This document shows positions 1-9,070 of a stretch of 64,000 bases of DNA, piece by piece. This stretch comes from Rhabdophis nuchalis (taxonomy: Eukaryota; Chordata; Lepidosauria; Squamata; Natricidae): assembly GCA_039707465.1 (NCBI GenBank), contig CM077643.1, positions 248,811,919 through 248,875,918 of the forward strand, given 5' to 3'. Numbering within the stretch: position 1 is the first letter of the stretch; each line of letters starts with the position of its first letter. Below the pieces are notes generated by a model. The model did no database searches. It saw only the letters and a program-made list of their open reading frames with translations, and was not told the origin of the DNA. Position numbers and translations under genes: made by a program.

Positions 1-732
1 TTAGACAGCAAGTAGTTAGAAATGAATTATCGATGTGTAACAGGATGTGCTCGCATCCCCTTGAAAATATGAGAAGCCATCTGTGCTGGTCAGGTTATAT
101 AAGCCGTTGCAGAGCCCTGTTTTTTCCATTCCATCCAGAATGTAAAAAAATTGCATGTTTAGGCAAACTATTATTCACGTGGGAGAGAAGTGAAAAGATC
201 CTCTGAAATTATTCTTTCTTTGATGTAGAAATAAGGCTGTCCTGCCGCGATTAGGTTAACATGCCAAATGACCACAGCTTTGAAGATGAGCTTCACGTTT
301 AATGCCTACTGAGAGCCACTGACTTCATCGGATAGAAGTTTGGTAGAAGCGAATAGAGTTAAGCTTGGGTCATTTGCTCAGCTAACAAAATGCAGGGCTT
401 TGCTTGGGGTCTGTCTATTAAAACAAAAACAAAAAAGACAATAAAGGCTCTCCATTGTAGATCTGCACCCTATGGTAGGTCTGCTAATTTTAGAGGAAAT
501 GAGCATTGCTCAGAAAAACACCCTTAGGTCTGAAACCTTTGTGCTCAATCTCCAACTGAGCCATAGAATGAAGTGCTTCTAATATTTGTCACTGAGAGCC
601 AATTTGGCAGTGGGCTAAAGTATTCCTGGGTTCTAGTTCTGCTCAGGGATAAAACCAGTTAGATGACTTTGGGATGGTTCCTCTCTCTCAGTATACACAC
701 TCTCACTGCACAGTTGGAGCCCTGTTTCAATG
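1..732. other. AT-rich sequence, nothing recognised
   Basis: I see no ORF with family resemblance, no terminal repeats and no simple repeat of note. It could be unique host sequence or an old repeat too decayed to recognise. Confidence 0.4.
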
Positions 733-1222
733 CTTTATTTATTTATTTTTATTTTATCGAATTTATACCCCGCCCTTCTCCTTGTTAGGACCCAGGGCGG
801 CGCACAGGCATTATTAAAACCACAATCAAACAATATACATCGTTAAAAACATATTAAATTATTTAAACCCGTGCTAAAAAAACCATTTAAAACCCTGCCT
901 AATTACAATTTATACATAAAAAGTCAGAAACAGGGGGCTATGCTAGGCCGGCCTGTTGGAATAGAAATGTCTTAAGACGTTGGCGGAAGAGGCAGAGGTC
1001 CGAGATAGTGCGTAGGTCGGGGGGTAGGTCGTTCCAGAGGGCGGGGCCCGCCACAGAGAAGGCCCTTCCCCTGGGCGTCGCCAACCGGCATTGCCCGGCC
1101 GACGGTACCCGGAGAAGGCCCTCTCTGTGGGAGCGGATCGGTCGAAGGGATGTATGGGACAGGAGGCGGTCTCGTATATAGCTAGGCCCCGAGCCATGGA
1201 GCGATTTGAAGATGGTCATCAA
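733..1222 (-). mobile_element. L2-type LINE, 5'-truncated 3' end
   Basis: On the minus strand this contains the C-terminal coding end of an L2-type (CR1/L2 group) LINE. The 3' UTR ends in a conserved GC-rich hairpin (ccgcccttctcc/cccagggcgg as read on plus, 770-800) and a TTTA-type tail at 733-760. Several copies of the same family occur in the window (3318, 6455, 18105, 18305, 55784, 58125), which supports an interspersed LINE. The copy is 5'-truncated near 1222, as is usual for LINEs. Exact ends are estimated. Confidence 0.85.
938..1222 (-). pseudogene. C-terminal fragment of L2-type LINE ORF2 (reverse transcriptase protein)
   Basis: The minus-strand frame is open and ends at a TAG at 938-940. 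It encodes the segment that follows the reverse transcriptase core in L2-type LINEs. Visible landmarks are a FKSLHG..PSYIRDRL block, RPIRSHREGLLRVPS, and RAFSVAGPALWNDLPPDLR followed by FRQRLKTFLF near the end. Only about 95 of the roughly 1000 residues of such a protein are present, so it cannot encode an active enzyme. The frame runs on upstream past 1222 into unrelated sequence. Family assignment is by recognition of this C-terminal block, not by a database search. Confidence 0.8.
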
Positions 1223-1327
1223 AGGTTTATTGTATCTGTGCTTAAAGCTGGGCTGCAAAAATCCAGACAATCAGTAGGTGGCAGGAAAAAGCCAGAGTTT
1301 GCAGCCAGATACAGTTGCAGCCAACTA

Positions 1328-1718
1328 CAGGTAGTCGACGACTTACAACAGTTCGTTTAATGACCATTCAAAGTTACAACAGCACGGAAAAATGTGACTT
1401 ATGACCATTTTTCCCACTCATGACCATTGCAGCATTCCCATGGTTGTATGATAAAATTCAGATGCTTGCCAACTGACTCATATTTATGACAGTTGCAGTG
1501 TCCCTGGGTCATGTGATTCCCCTTTTGTGACCTTCTGAGAAGCAAAGTCTATGGGGAAGCCAGATTCACTTAACAACCGAGTTACTAACTTATCAACTGC
1601 AGTGATTCACTCAGCAACTGGGGCAAGAAAAGTGGTAAAGTGGGGCAATACCCATCAATGTCTCACTTAACAACAGAGATTTGGGGCTCAATTATGGTTG
1701 CAAGTCGAGGACTACCCA
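1328..1718 (-). mobile_element. Tigger-like (TcMar) non-autonomous DNA transposon
   Basis: A 391-bp element with ends of the type caggtagtc...gactac(c)c, flanked by TA dinucleotides at 1326-1327 and 1719-1720, as expected of Tc1/mariner-type insertion. It has no transposase ORF. The same sequence recurs at 6380, 42158, 45757, 58807 and 62577. Orientation is defined relative to the copy at 42158. The Tigger assignment is inferred from the terminal sequence and TA target. Confidence 0.75.
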
Positions 1719-1757
1719 TATATTTGTATCTTCAAGTCAGTCTTGGCAACTATAGAT

Positions 1758-1963
1758 TCACCTTCAGTCACTATAGGGCAAGCTCATGCTATTTTCTCGG
1801 CAATGTTTTTTTTTTGAAGTGGCTTGCCATTGTCTTCTTCCTAAGGCAGAGAGAATGACTAGATCCAGACCACCCAGCTGGTCTCTGTGTCTAAGACAGG
1901 ACTCGAACTCAGGTTTTCCTATTCCTAGTCCAGCAATTCAGCCACTAGTCCAAATTGGTTCCT
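1758..1963 (-). mobile_element. tRNA-derived SINE, decayed
   Basis: The right end, read on the minus strand, resembles a tRNA-type pol III promoter: an A-box-like stretch near 1935-1955 and a B-box-like TGAGTTCGAGTCC complementary to 1900-1915. The interior matches a squamate SINE body from memory (cttcctaaggcagagagaatgac). Boundaries are approximate and I see no clear target duplication. Confidence 0.5.
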
Positions 1964-2090
1964 GGTAGTTTTGTTTTTGAAGACTACATCATACAATCTG
2001 ATAGTCCAAGATACAGGAAGCCATAACCAATGTGCATTTCCTAGTACATTTGGCTGCATATAATGAATGGATAAGAATGGGCAAGTTATC

Positions 2091-2161
2091 GCCCCAAGTC
2101 CCTGTGGGGAGAGGGAACGGTTTTATAAATTTAATTAAATAAATTAAATAAATAAATAAAT
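2091..2161 (+). mobile_element. L2-type LINE 3' tail fragment
   Basis: The sequence ends with the family's 3' hairpin remnant (ccaagtccctgtggggagaggg) running into taaatttaattaaataaat repeats. This matches the 3' tails of the L2 copies at 3318 and 18746. Only the last ~70 bases are recognisable. Confidence 0.5.
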
Positions 2162-2596
2162 CTCAGGTTAGCATGGATTATTGTCTTTGTTCCTTTTAAA
2201 GTGTTTTATAATATTGAGGTTGTATCTGAGGTTCGAATTAGGCACAACCAGTGCTCCTACTAAATAGGATTCAGTGTCAGAATAACAACTATTCAGAGAT
2301 AACTATTTGGGATGTGTAATCCCAAAACTTGCTCCAATATCTGAAACCCACATCTTTCAAATAACTTCATTAAGGCTAAGGATCAGATTCAGCTTAATCT
2401 GAAATTCCGAACAGAAGTGAAGAGTTTTCAAGAGCTATTAAATCTGTGGTTTAACTGCACAGACCTGTCCAGGCAGTTACCAGGAATCAACATTGACTCA
2501 AAGGTGACCAAAAAAAGATAGAATGCCTTTGAATTTACAAAGAAACTCATAAATGTCTTGATTCTTTTGGATGTTGTAAAAGGGAGATGCTATATC
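2162..2596. other. no recognised feature
   Basis: AT-rich sequence without visible ORF, terminal repeats or simple repeats. Confidence 0.4.
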
Positions 2597-2599
2597 TGC

Positions 2600-2606
2600 A
2601 AAAAAA

Positions 2607-2639
<33 letters not shown>

Positions 2640-2640
2640 A
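2600..2640 (+). repeat. (GA)n microsatellite
   Basis: A poly-A stretch passes into an almost uninterrupted GA dinucleotide run. Confidence 0.95.
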
Positions 2641-2670
2641 TATGCTAGGCTTGCTTTTGTTCCCTTAAAT

Positions 2671-2802
2671 CAGGAGTGTCAAAATGGCGGCCAATGGGCT
2701 GGATGTGCCATGCACAGGCCATGCCCACCCCAGCTTTGTGAAGGGGAAAAATGTCACGAAACGTCACGTGACAGCAATATGACACGGCGAGTTTGACCCG
2801 GG
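2671..2802 (+). mobile_element. short hAT-type non-autonomous element
   Basis: It begins CAGGAGTGTCAAA and ends GAGTTTGACCCGGG, imperfect inverted ends. It is flanked by an 8-bp target duplication with one mismatch (ccttaaat at 2663-2670, ccctaaat at 2803-2810). An 8-bp duplication and a CAG start are hallmarks of hAT elements. The element at 44944 has related ends. It has no coding capacity. Confidence 0.65.
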
Positions 2803-2810
2803 CCCTAAAT

Positions 2811-3317
2811 AAAATGGCATTAGAGGGACATTAAGTTCTTTGATTTTGCTTTTGTAACACAGTTGCTGTATTTTGTTAAATTCCAAGGAAGCTCACCAAA
2901 TCTTTACCCACCATAGTCCTATTAATATTAACTTCCCTCTTCCTGTTTAACTCGGTTTACTTTAGTTTCTTAGTTTTGTAATGTCAAATATGGGTGTTTT
3001 GCTTCTTCGTTAATTTGAAACTTGCCTTGTGTTCATTTCTCCTAGGACACAGTTTTTAAATGTTGATTTCTTTAATATGAAGCTTGTGGATGGTCTTATC
3101 ACATATGCATAATTTGGGGTATCATAGCTATAACTAAAAATCAAAAGTATAGCTGGCCAGAGAAACATCCTGTGTTGTGCTCTGGGCTGCTAAATTTCTA
3201 ATAAGGAGCTGCCTCATGGCATCCTTATAAAAACATGGGAGTCGGGATAATGGCTGCCCACCTTAAAAATGATAGTGGAGAACATTTGTTTGTTTTTACC
3301 ATTGTTTTAATAGGGTC
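2811..3317. other. no recognised feature
   Basis: AT-rich, no ORF or repeat signature seen. Confidence 0.4.
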
Positions 3318-3471
3318 TTAAATTATTTTAGCACGGGTTAAACTTATTTAATTTAATTTTAAATCTATTCAACTGATTGTATTTATATGTATTTATCTTT
3401 TTATCATCCCTGTGCACCGCCCTGAGTCCCAAATCGGGAGAGAGGGCAGTATAAATAAATAAATAAATTTG
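3318..3471 (+). mobile_element. L2-type LINE 3' UTR and tail
   Basis: The terminal ~150 bp carries the conserved 3' hairpin (caccgccctgagtcc...gggagagagggcag) and an (AAAT)n tail at 3450-3468. No coding part is retained. Confidence 0.75.
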
Positions 3472-3956
3472 GAACACGTTTTGCAGAATGGACTTTTCTT
3501 TCCAGACTGAGAAAAGAAGCAAAATGGAAAGATATTCAGTGATCAAACTGCCGTTCTACTTTTCTCCCAGCTTTGGTACATTCAGCCAAAGGTTTGAGAA
3601 GAGTGCACAAACAAAATGCCTTTCCAACCAATTTTTTTTTTTTTTTTTGTCTCTGGCCCAGAGGAAGAATGGGAGAAATGTTCTAAAGTCTTGGATGGTT
3701 TTTGTTTAGCAGTTGTTCCAAGTCTCCCTAAACAACTGAAAATTGTTGTTGGGAGAGTACTTATATTTCTAGAGTTATTAGATTGGAGAGGAGTTCCAGC
3801 CTACAAAGAGATGAACGGTCCAAGTAGTAAGAACCTATGAAATTATTTATGTAAGGTGGCGTGTTCAGAATCCAGATGGAAGATGTAGTCTGAATCCTCA
3901 TGAGCATGTGTCAAAAGGCATTTTGGGAATAACCTATCATAGAATATAAGTAGAAG

Positions 3957-3958
<2 letters not shown>
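3472..3958. other. no recognised feature apart from a poly-T tract
   Basis: A T-homopolymer lies near 3632-3648. Short ORFs here show no family resemblance. Confidence 0.4.

Positions 3959-4014
<56 letters not shown>
3959..4014 (+). repeat. (GT)28 microsatellite
   Basis: Uninterrupted GT dinucleotide run of 56 bp. Confidence 0.98.
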
Positions 4015-4017
<3 letters not shown>

Positions 4018-4774
4018 ATGACTCCAGTCTATGACTTTTGAGTATGTTGCAAAAATATGGCAATAAAGATAAGCAAAGGCCTAATCCAGGATGGTGCAAT
4101 CATTCTTATCATCCCTTCTAATAAATGTCCAGGGTTCTTCTCATTTTAACCACATTTCTTTTCACATAAATTCCTTTAGCTTGTAATTGCTTCATAAAAA
4201 AAAATGACTAATTGGTTTAGCTATTTGCTCTGCTGTTGGAAGCTGGTCTTTTCTGAGATGACGGCTATGGTGCCTGGTCCAATGGGTGAATCTGTTGCTT
4301 CTGATGGACAGGAAGTAGTTAGAGCAATATATATATATATATTTACAAACTGGTCTTACTCCTCCTTTGCCAAATCAACCAAATGTTCTCAACATGTGTG
4401 AATAGTTTTCACATGAATTCACTGCATCACGTTGTTCGGTCTGATCTATACCAGATATTTGGCTACTTGTGCAAAAGGAGAATGGAGAAGTAAAGAGGCA
4501 AAAAAAACCAGGCGTGGCCCCTGCCTCCACAACAAAGGTGTGCAGAAGATTTAGAAAAAGATATTTGGGACCTGATCACGCCAATAATTGCTTCATGTTT
4601 TACAAGGTGGTGGGGAAAATCATGCTCAGGCTAGGGAAAAAAAAGACTGTAGGAATTTGCCTTATGCCAGGCCAAACGTTCCTCCACTGAGCCCCGTTTT
4701 CCACTGAAAGTGCTTACTAGTTCATATCCTTGAGATCCTTCCTCTCTTCCCATCCAATTCTATGAACTAGAGAT
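4015..4774. other. no recognised feature
   Basis: AT-rich DNA with a short (AT)n at about 4328-4341. No coding or repeat family recognised. Confidence 0.4.
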
Positions 4775-4779
4775 ACTAT

Positions 4780-5574
4780 TATCAACCCAGAAGCTGGCCT
4801 GGCTGAAGCCATCTTGGAGCTTCTGTGCTGCCACACTGGAGCGGGGAATAGGGAGAGGGGGATTAGAAATAGATGGGGTTGTGTAGTCAAAATAAAACAC
4901 TTTCTCTTGGGAACCAAGGGCATTCTCACACCTGGTAGGAGAAAGGAAGAATGATGTCATCAGACCAGCGGACGCTGTCTTGATTGAGCCATGTGACTGA
5001 TTGTTTGGGGTTGAGGAAAAAACTTTGAATTAGGTGAAAACCAAGGGCCCCTCAGAGTTGGCTTTCACCAGATATGTACCAATATGATATTTCCAATAAA
5101 GCTGTCAGCGTTCCAAGTAACACCCCCAATGAAAGAAGACTCTGAGGCTTGAAGTTCCTCAAAGATCCATTTTATTAGAGATGTCATATTGGCACATCTG
5201 GGAAAACCCGAATCTGAAAGCTTCCAGGTTTTCCCCACCCAAATGAAAATCCAAGCCCCTGCCCAGTACCCACATGCCCATCACATGGGCCAATCAGGCA
5301 CCGTCAAAAACTGGAGATACCTCCCAGTCATACCATTGCAGCTGCAGAACAAGATGTCCTTGACTCTCTGAGAAAAGAATGTTATTTTGACTATATCTCA
5401 CCCATGCTGCATACAATCTCCCCTCCCATTTTCTCACAGTAGAAAATGTAGCAGGCCTGAAGGCCCAATGCAAAAGATGGCTTCCAGGCCTGACAAAAGC
5501 TTTTTTTTTTTTTGAGGAATCCACTTGGCTCAGCGTTTTTGCTTGCAATGGATCTATTACTTGGAACCCTGACA
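4780..5574 (+). mobile_element. solo LTR (about 397 bp) split by a second LTR
   Basis: Flanked by a perfect 5-bp target duplication, actat at 4775-4779 and 5575-5579. It starts tatca (a decayed TG) and ends ccctgaca. An AATAAA poly(A) signal at 5095-5100 marks plus orientation. The sequence is interrupted at 5103-5500 by another LTR plus its duplicated target. The two parts (4780-5102 and 5501-5574) add up to about 397 bp. They align along their length with the reverse complement of the inserted LTR, so both are members of one LTR family. No internal coding region remains, consistent with LTR-LTR recombination. Confidence 0.8.
5103..5495 (-). mobile_element. solo LTR (393 bp) inserted in another LTR
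   Basis: Bounded by TGTCAG and CTGACA ends and a perfect 5-bp target duplication (aaagc at 5098-5102 and 5496-5500). Its orientation is minus: the complement carries AATAAAA near 5170-5176 as poly(A) signal. It landed just after the poly(A) signal of the host LTR at 4780-5574. The ends resemble those of the gypsy LTRs at 6807 and 12138, so a Ty3/Gypsy origin is likely, but no internal region survives to prove it. Confidence 0.82.
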
Positions 5575-5737
5575 ACTATGATGAAAAGTCTTTCTACTTG
5601 CAAGGCACCAAACAGATTCCCTGGTGGGTATTCCTGAGTCACACATCATCCCTGTTTAACCCTGTGTCATTTAACCATAATATTCAAAGGCTGAAAGGTT
5701 CTAGAAAGCTTGTAAATGTAGAACTGAGGGTGGGGGA

Positions 5738-6174
5738 GGTCAGCCTTTATATCGCTTGCTTGCTATCGGCTACCATAGTGACAGGGAAGGAGGGTTTGGT
5801 GTTTGGGAGGGGAATCATGCTGGAGGAGATGTCTCGGGATGAGGAGGGAGTTTTGTTCTCACCATCTTCTGCGCATGCTGAATGGTCCTGTTTAGGTCTG
5901 GTCAAGGACAACTGTCTGCATTCCAGACAGATGAGGCCACCTGAAGATGCACCCCACATGACATCCTTGGGGGCTGGAGATTGGACAATTAGCTTGGGGC
6001 TGTTGGGGGAGAGGGATTTGAGTAAACTTTTGATATGAACAATTTTGCGCCTTTAGCCTCAGATCTTGCTTTACTTTTGCTGCTTTCATTTCATATTCAG
6101 TAAAAGTACCTTTTCTCTAAAACCATGGAGTTGGAGGTTTCCTTTCTTGAATTTTGAAGAAGGCACGTCTGACA
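5738..6174 (+). mobile_element. old solo LTR or LTR remnant
   Basis: About 437 bp starting ggtcagcc and ending gtctgaca. It shows patchy similarity along its length to the LTR at 42861-43293: a gcttgctatcggctaccat block near the start, ccacctgaagatgc...ccacatgac in the middle, and cagtaaaagtacc near the end. No 5-bp target duplication is visible. A purine-rich stretch (gagggtgggggagg) precedes it, so it could be a 3' LTR of a truncated element rather than a solo LTR. Confidence 0.6.
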
Positions 6175-6650
6175 ATTTTGCCCTCAATGATTTTTCCCGC
6201 AAAATGGGGAGTTGGGAGAAACTCTGAAAAACAAATATGAGCATAGGACCAATAGCTTCTCATTCTTCTCCTAACATCTGGGTTCAGAAAAAATATTGCC
6301 CCTGATAGAGAAAGAAAATTTGGTCATTGTGACTAATAGTTATTCATGACCTTGACTCAGAAAGAAGCAATCAACTGTACAATGAAGCCGTAACTTACAA
6401 CAGTTCATGTAGTGACTTTGAAGTTACAACAGCACTGAAAAAAGTGGCTTATGAATGAATGCATGAATGATTTAATTTATAGACCGCTCCTCTCCCCGTA
6501 GGGACTCGGAGCGGTGCACAGGGAAAACTAAAACCACAATACAATAAATATACAAATACAATTAAAAACAAATTAAATCTGGGCCTGTGCTAAAATCCCC
6601 TTAACCTGCTAAAATACCCAATTAAAACAGCTAGACCCTGTAGAGAGAGG

Positions 6651-6806
6651 CTACCCAAGGCCGGCCAAACGGAAAAGATGAGTTTTTAGTTTCAGACAGA
6701 AGGAGCGGAAGTCCGTGGTTGTTCTGATGTCGGGGGGAAGGTCGTTCCAGAGGGCTGGGCCCGCCACAGAGAGAGCCCTTCCCCTGGGCGTCACCCGCTG
6801 ACAGAG
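6651..6806 (-). pseudogene. L2-type LINE ORF2 C-terminus, distal part (interrupted)
   Basis: The minus strand encodes the TPRGRALSVAGPALWNDLPP block and the final LKTHLFRLAGL residues to a stop at 6651-6653. The gypsy element cuts the reading frame at 6806. The preceding residues are found at 12504-12671. Confidence 0.75.
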
Positions 6807-7172
6807 TGTCAGTCTCGCTAGTTCCTGCTTCGCTGCCATGGAAACGGGGAGGGTGGGGGGTTTGGGGTGAATGTGTTCTGCTGGTGGACAATGTTGATGT
6901 TTCGTGTTATCTCCTGTTTAACGGACCTGCATTCCAGGATGGTGAAGACCTGCCCACCTGATGTTGGAGATGGCTGCATATTGGACAATGCACAGGGGGG
7001 GTTTGGGGATTGGGATGGGCTTAAGCTTAATACTTTCTGTTCGCGCCTAAACTATTCATTCTCAGCTTTACTTGGTCTGTACGCTATTGTAACTTAGTAA
7101 AAGGAGCCTTGACATTTCAAAATAATGTCTAAGTGTGGTCTTTCCTGAGTCAACGAAGAAACAGGCCTGACA
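6807..7172 (+). repeat. 5' LTR of the gypsy element
   Basis: 366 bp, TGTCAG...CTGACA. A possible TATA-like CTTAATA lies at 7026-7032, about 30 nt before the 11-mer at 7058-7068 that pairs with the primer-binding region. An AGTAAA poly(A) signal variant is at 7096-7101. This suggests a short R region starting near 7058; the transcript start itself is inferred. Confidence 0.95.
7058..7068 (+). promoter_or_regulatory. putative self-primer at the transcript 5' end
   Basis: The 11 bases ATTCTCAGCTT are the exact reverse complement of 7175-7185, two bases inside the element from the LTR end. In Tf1/Sushi-type elements the first 11 or so nucleotides of the RNA fold back and prime minus-strand synthesis. 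The position shortly downstream of a TATA-like sequence fits a transcript start. The pairing is visible directly; its use as primer is inferred from the family. Confidence 0.7.
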
Positions 7173-7174
7173 TT

Positions 7175-7185
7175 AAGCTGAGAAT
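7175..7185 (+). promoter_or_regulatory. primer-binding site complementary to the element's own LTR
   Basis: AAGCTGAGAAT starts two bases after the 5' LTR end, where a primer-binding site is expected. It does not begin with the TGG that pairs with a tRNA CCA end. It pairs perfectly with 7058-7068 in the LTR. Confidence 0.7.
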
Positions 7186-7209
7186 CAACAAAACCAAAAA
7201 CCTGCCCTG

Positions 7210-9054
7210 ATGTCGGACCCTTCACAAGAGGAGCCTCCGTTGGTAGAGGTCCTGCCTGAAACAATTTTGGGAGCTGAAGCATCGCATCCTCCTGCTCAAT
7301 CTGAAGGGATCAGGTCAGTGATGGAAGGTTTGGCTGGCCTAGATCTAAATCTGCCAGCTGAAGAATCAGTCAAACCTAAACGTTGGTCTGAAGGGGTTGG
7401 AATGAGTGGGGTAAACGTCTCCAGACGTCGAATTTCCCCAAAGAAAGTCATTCCGGAGCTCTTAAGAGAAGAAAGGGAACTAAGGGAGATGGCTCAGGAC
7501 TTACTCCGCCAGGCAGATGAGAAAAGTTTAGCCCTGGAAAAAATCTGGGGGAGGGAGGCGGATCGCCCACAGCCAAGAGGCTCACAGACAGCTCCGGGCA
7601 GACGAAGCAGGGTTTCAACACCATCCCCCCCTCCTCAAGCCGGCAGGGAATTGCGAAGAGAGGCGGCTTCTGCCAGGCAAAGCAGGAGAGCAACTCCCTC
7701 CCCCCCCCCTCAGGCCAGAAGAGAAGCCAACCCCATTAACCCCCGCCGACTTGCAAAACTGCCTCCTTTGGGTGTGAAATACAACGGAAGTGCCGACAAA
7801 CTGGCGTTTTTTCTAATTCACGTCGATAATTACATGCAGTTTTACGCAGCTGATTTGGACGATGAAATCAAAATCAGAATTGTATCTATGACCCTAGAAG
7901 ATCAAGCTTCTAATTGGTTGGTTTCATTACATAATTGCCGCTCACCGGCACTGCGCGATTTTGATCGCTTCATGAATGCTCTTAGAAGGCGTTTTGAAGA
8001 CCCCCGTGTTGAGAGGAAAGCAAAAATGAAACTAAAAAGTTTGCAGCAGGGGGACATGTCTATTCAGGCTTACACGCAGATTTTCCAGGAGCTATCAGTG
8101 TTTATGATTGGTTATAGTGAACAGGCCCTAATGGACATTTATATTGAAGGGCTGAATCAAGATATTTATCAAACATGTGTGAACAGATTTCGCCCCGAAA
8201 CTTTGAATGACTGGATAGATCTAGCTTCGGATGTCGAATTGGATCATGCCCACTTGCAGGATCCAGTCCGCTTGGAGAAAAAAACACAGGAAGATAGCCC
8301 CAAATCTCACCCCCCTGCGAGGGAGAAACGCATGCAAAAGGGGGAGGGGAGAACAACCCAGCCTCGTTCAGGCAGCTGTTATCGCTGTGGGAAGGAGGGG
8401 CACTGGGCAGACAAATGCCGATCAAAACCACCTCCACGCCCACTTTCTTCCTTGGACCGGAAACAGCCTAGGACGCCAACTGTGCGCGCCAAACCGGCTA
8501 TGAGTGGGATGGAACCCATCAACCTCTCTGCTGACCAGCCCTCCCCAGGACCTGATGATTGGGAAGCGTCTTCAGACTCTTCTGACGACAACCTGGTGAG
8601 TCATCGCTCCGGGCCCCTCTATATTAATTTAATGCTTTTAGCTCCATCTACTGGACGTACATGCAATGTGCAGGCTCTCATTGACTCTGGTTGTTCAAAA
8701 TGTCTCATAAGCCAAGACATCGTCTCTAAAATGGGTTTCCACCTTAAAACCTTGAAAACTCCCATAGCCTTTTGCCAAATGGATGGTTCTGTAGCTGGGG
8801 GCACCCCAGCATCTTTTATCACCGAACCAATTCATGTTTCAATAGGCACGGGTCATACTGAGACCATCAACTTTATTGTTACTGCCATTGCCGATAATGC
8901 TGTAATTTTGGGGGTCAATTGGATTCGTAAATGGAATCCTCTGATAAACTGGAAGGAAGGTTGGGTGCCAATTCCTTTATCCCTCCCGGAACATTCCTCT
9001 CTTCCATCAGAAACTGATCAACCCCCGCAACATCACCCACCCCCCCCATATTGA
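7210..9054 (+). CDS. gag-pro: Gag-protease polyprotein of the gypsy chromovirus
   Basis: 614 residues, starting at the ATG 37 nt after the 5' LTR (pyrimidine at -3, so a weak start context). Residues 1-180 are charged and proline-rich, with a motif TPSPPPQA repeated at 137-144 and 162-169. Residues 185-345 form the retrotransposon capsid region (KLPPLGVKYNGSADKLAFFL..., LRRRFEDP, IQAYTQIFQEL). A CCHC zinc knuckle follows (C390, C393, H398, C403), which binds RNA in this family. An aspartic protease lies at about 465-585 with the catalytic D492-S-G and the ILG...W pattern at 566-571. Protease in frame with Gag leaves pol as a separate frame. The ORF ends QHHPPPPY with TGA at 9052-9054, inside a C-rich overlap with pol. 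The product would assemble cytoplasmic particles and process the polyproteins. Confidence 0.93.
   Translation: MSDPSQEEPPLVEVLPETILGAEASHPPAQSEGIRSVMEGLAGLDLNLPAEESVKPKRWSEGVGMSGVNVSRRRISPKKVIPELLREERELREMAQDLLRQADEKSLALEKIWGREADRPQPRGSQTAPGRRSRVSTPSPPPQAGRELRREAASARQSRRATPSPPPQARREANPINPRRLAKLPPLGVKYNGSADKLAFFLIHVDNYMQFYAADLDDEIKIRIVSMTLEDQASNWLVSLHNCRSPALRDFDRFMNALRRRFEDPRVERKAKMKLKSLQQGDMSIQAYTQIFQELSVFMIGYSEQALMDIYIEGLNQDIYQTCVNRFRPETLNDWIDLASDVELDHAHLQDPVRLEKKTQEDSPKSHPPAREKRMQKGEGRTTQPRSGSCYRCGKEGHWADKCRSKPPPRPLSSLDRKQPRTPTVRAKPAMSGMEPINLSADQPSPGPDDWEASSDSSDDNLVSHRSGPLYINLMLLAPSTGRTCNVQALIDSGCSKCLISQDIVSKMGFHLKTLKTPIAFCQMDGSVAGGTPASFITEPIHVSIGTGHTETINFIVTAIADNAVILGVNWIRKWNPLINWKEGWVPIPLSLPEHSSLPSETDQPPQHHPPPPY
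9040..9047 (+). promoter_or_regulatory. C8 run in the gag-pro/pol overlap (possible +1 shift or indel site)
   Basis: Eight consecutive C lie in the 107-nt overlap of the two frames (8948-9054), four codons before the gag-pro stop. Pol is in the +1 frame. The run could be a site of ribosomal slippage on proline codons, or a one-base length mutation that separated a formerly single ORF. The sequence alone cannot decide. Confidence 0.45.
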
Positions 9055-9070
9055 ATCTGCTGCGCATTTA

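Noticed and set aside
5598..6038. 146-residue plus ORF
   Set aside because: It overlaps the start of a decayed LTR and has no recognisable domain.
6867..7097. 76-residue ORF repeated identically at 12198-12428
   Set aside because: It lies entirely within each LTR and is duplicated because the LTRs are. It has no domain resemblance.
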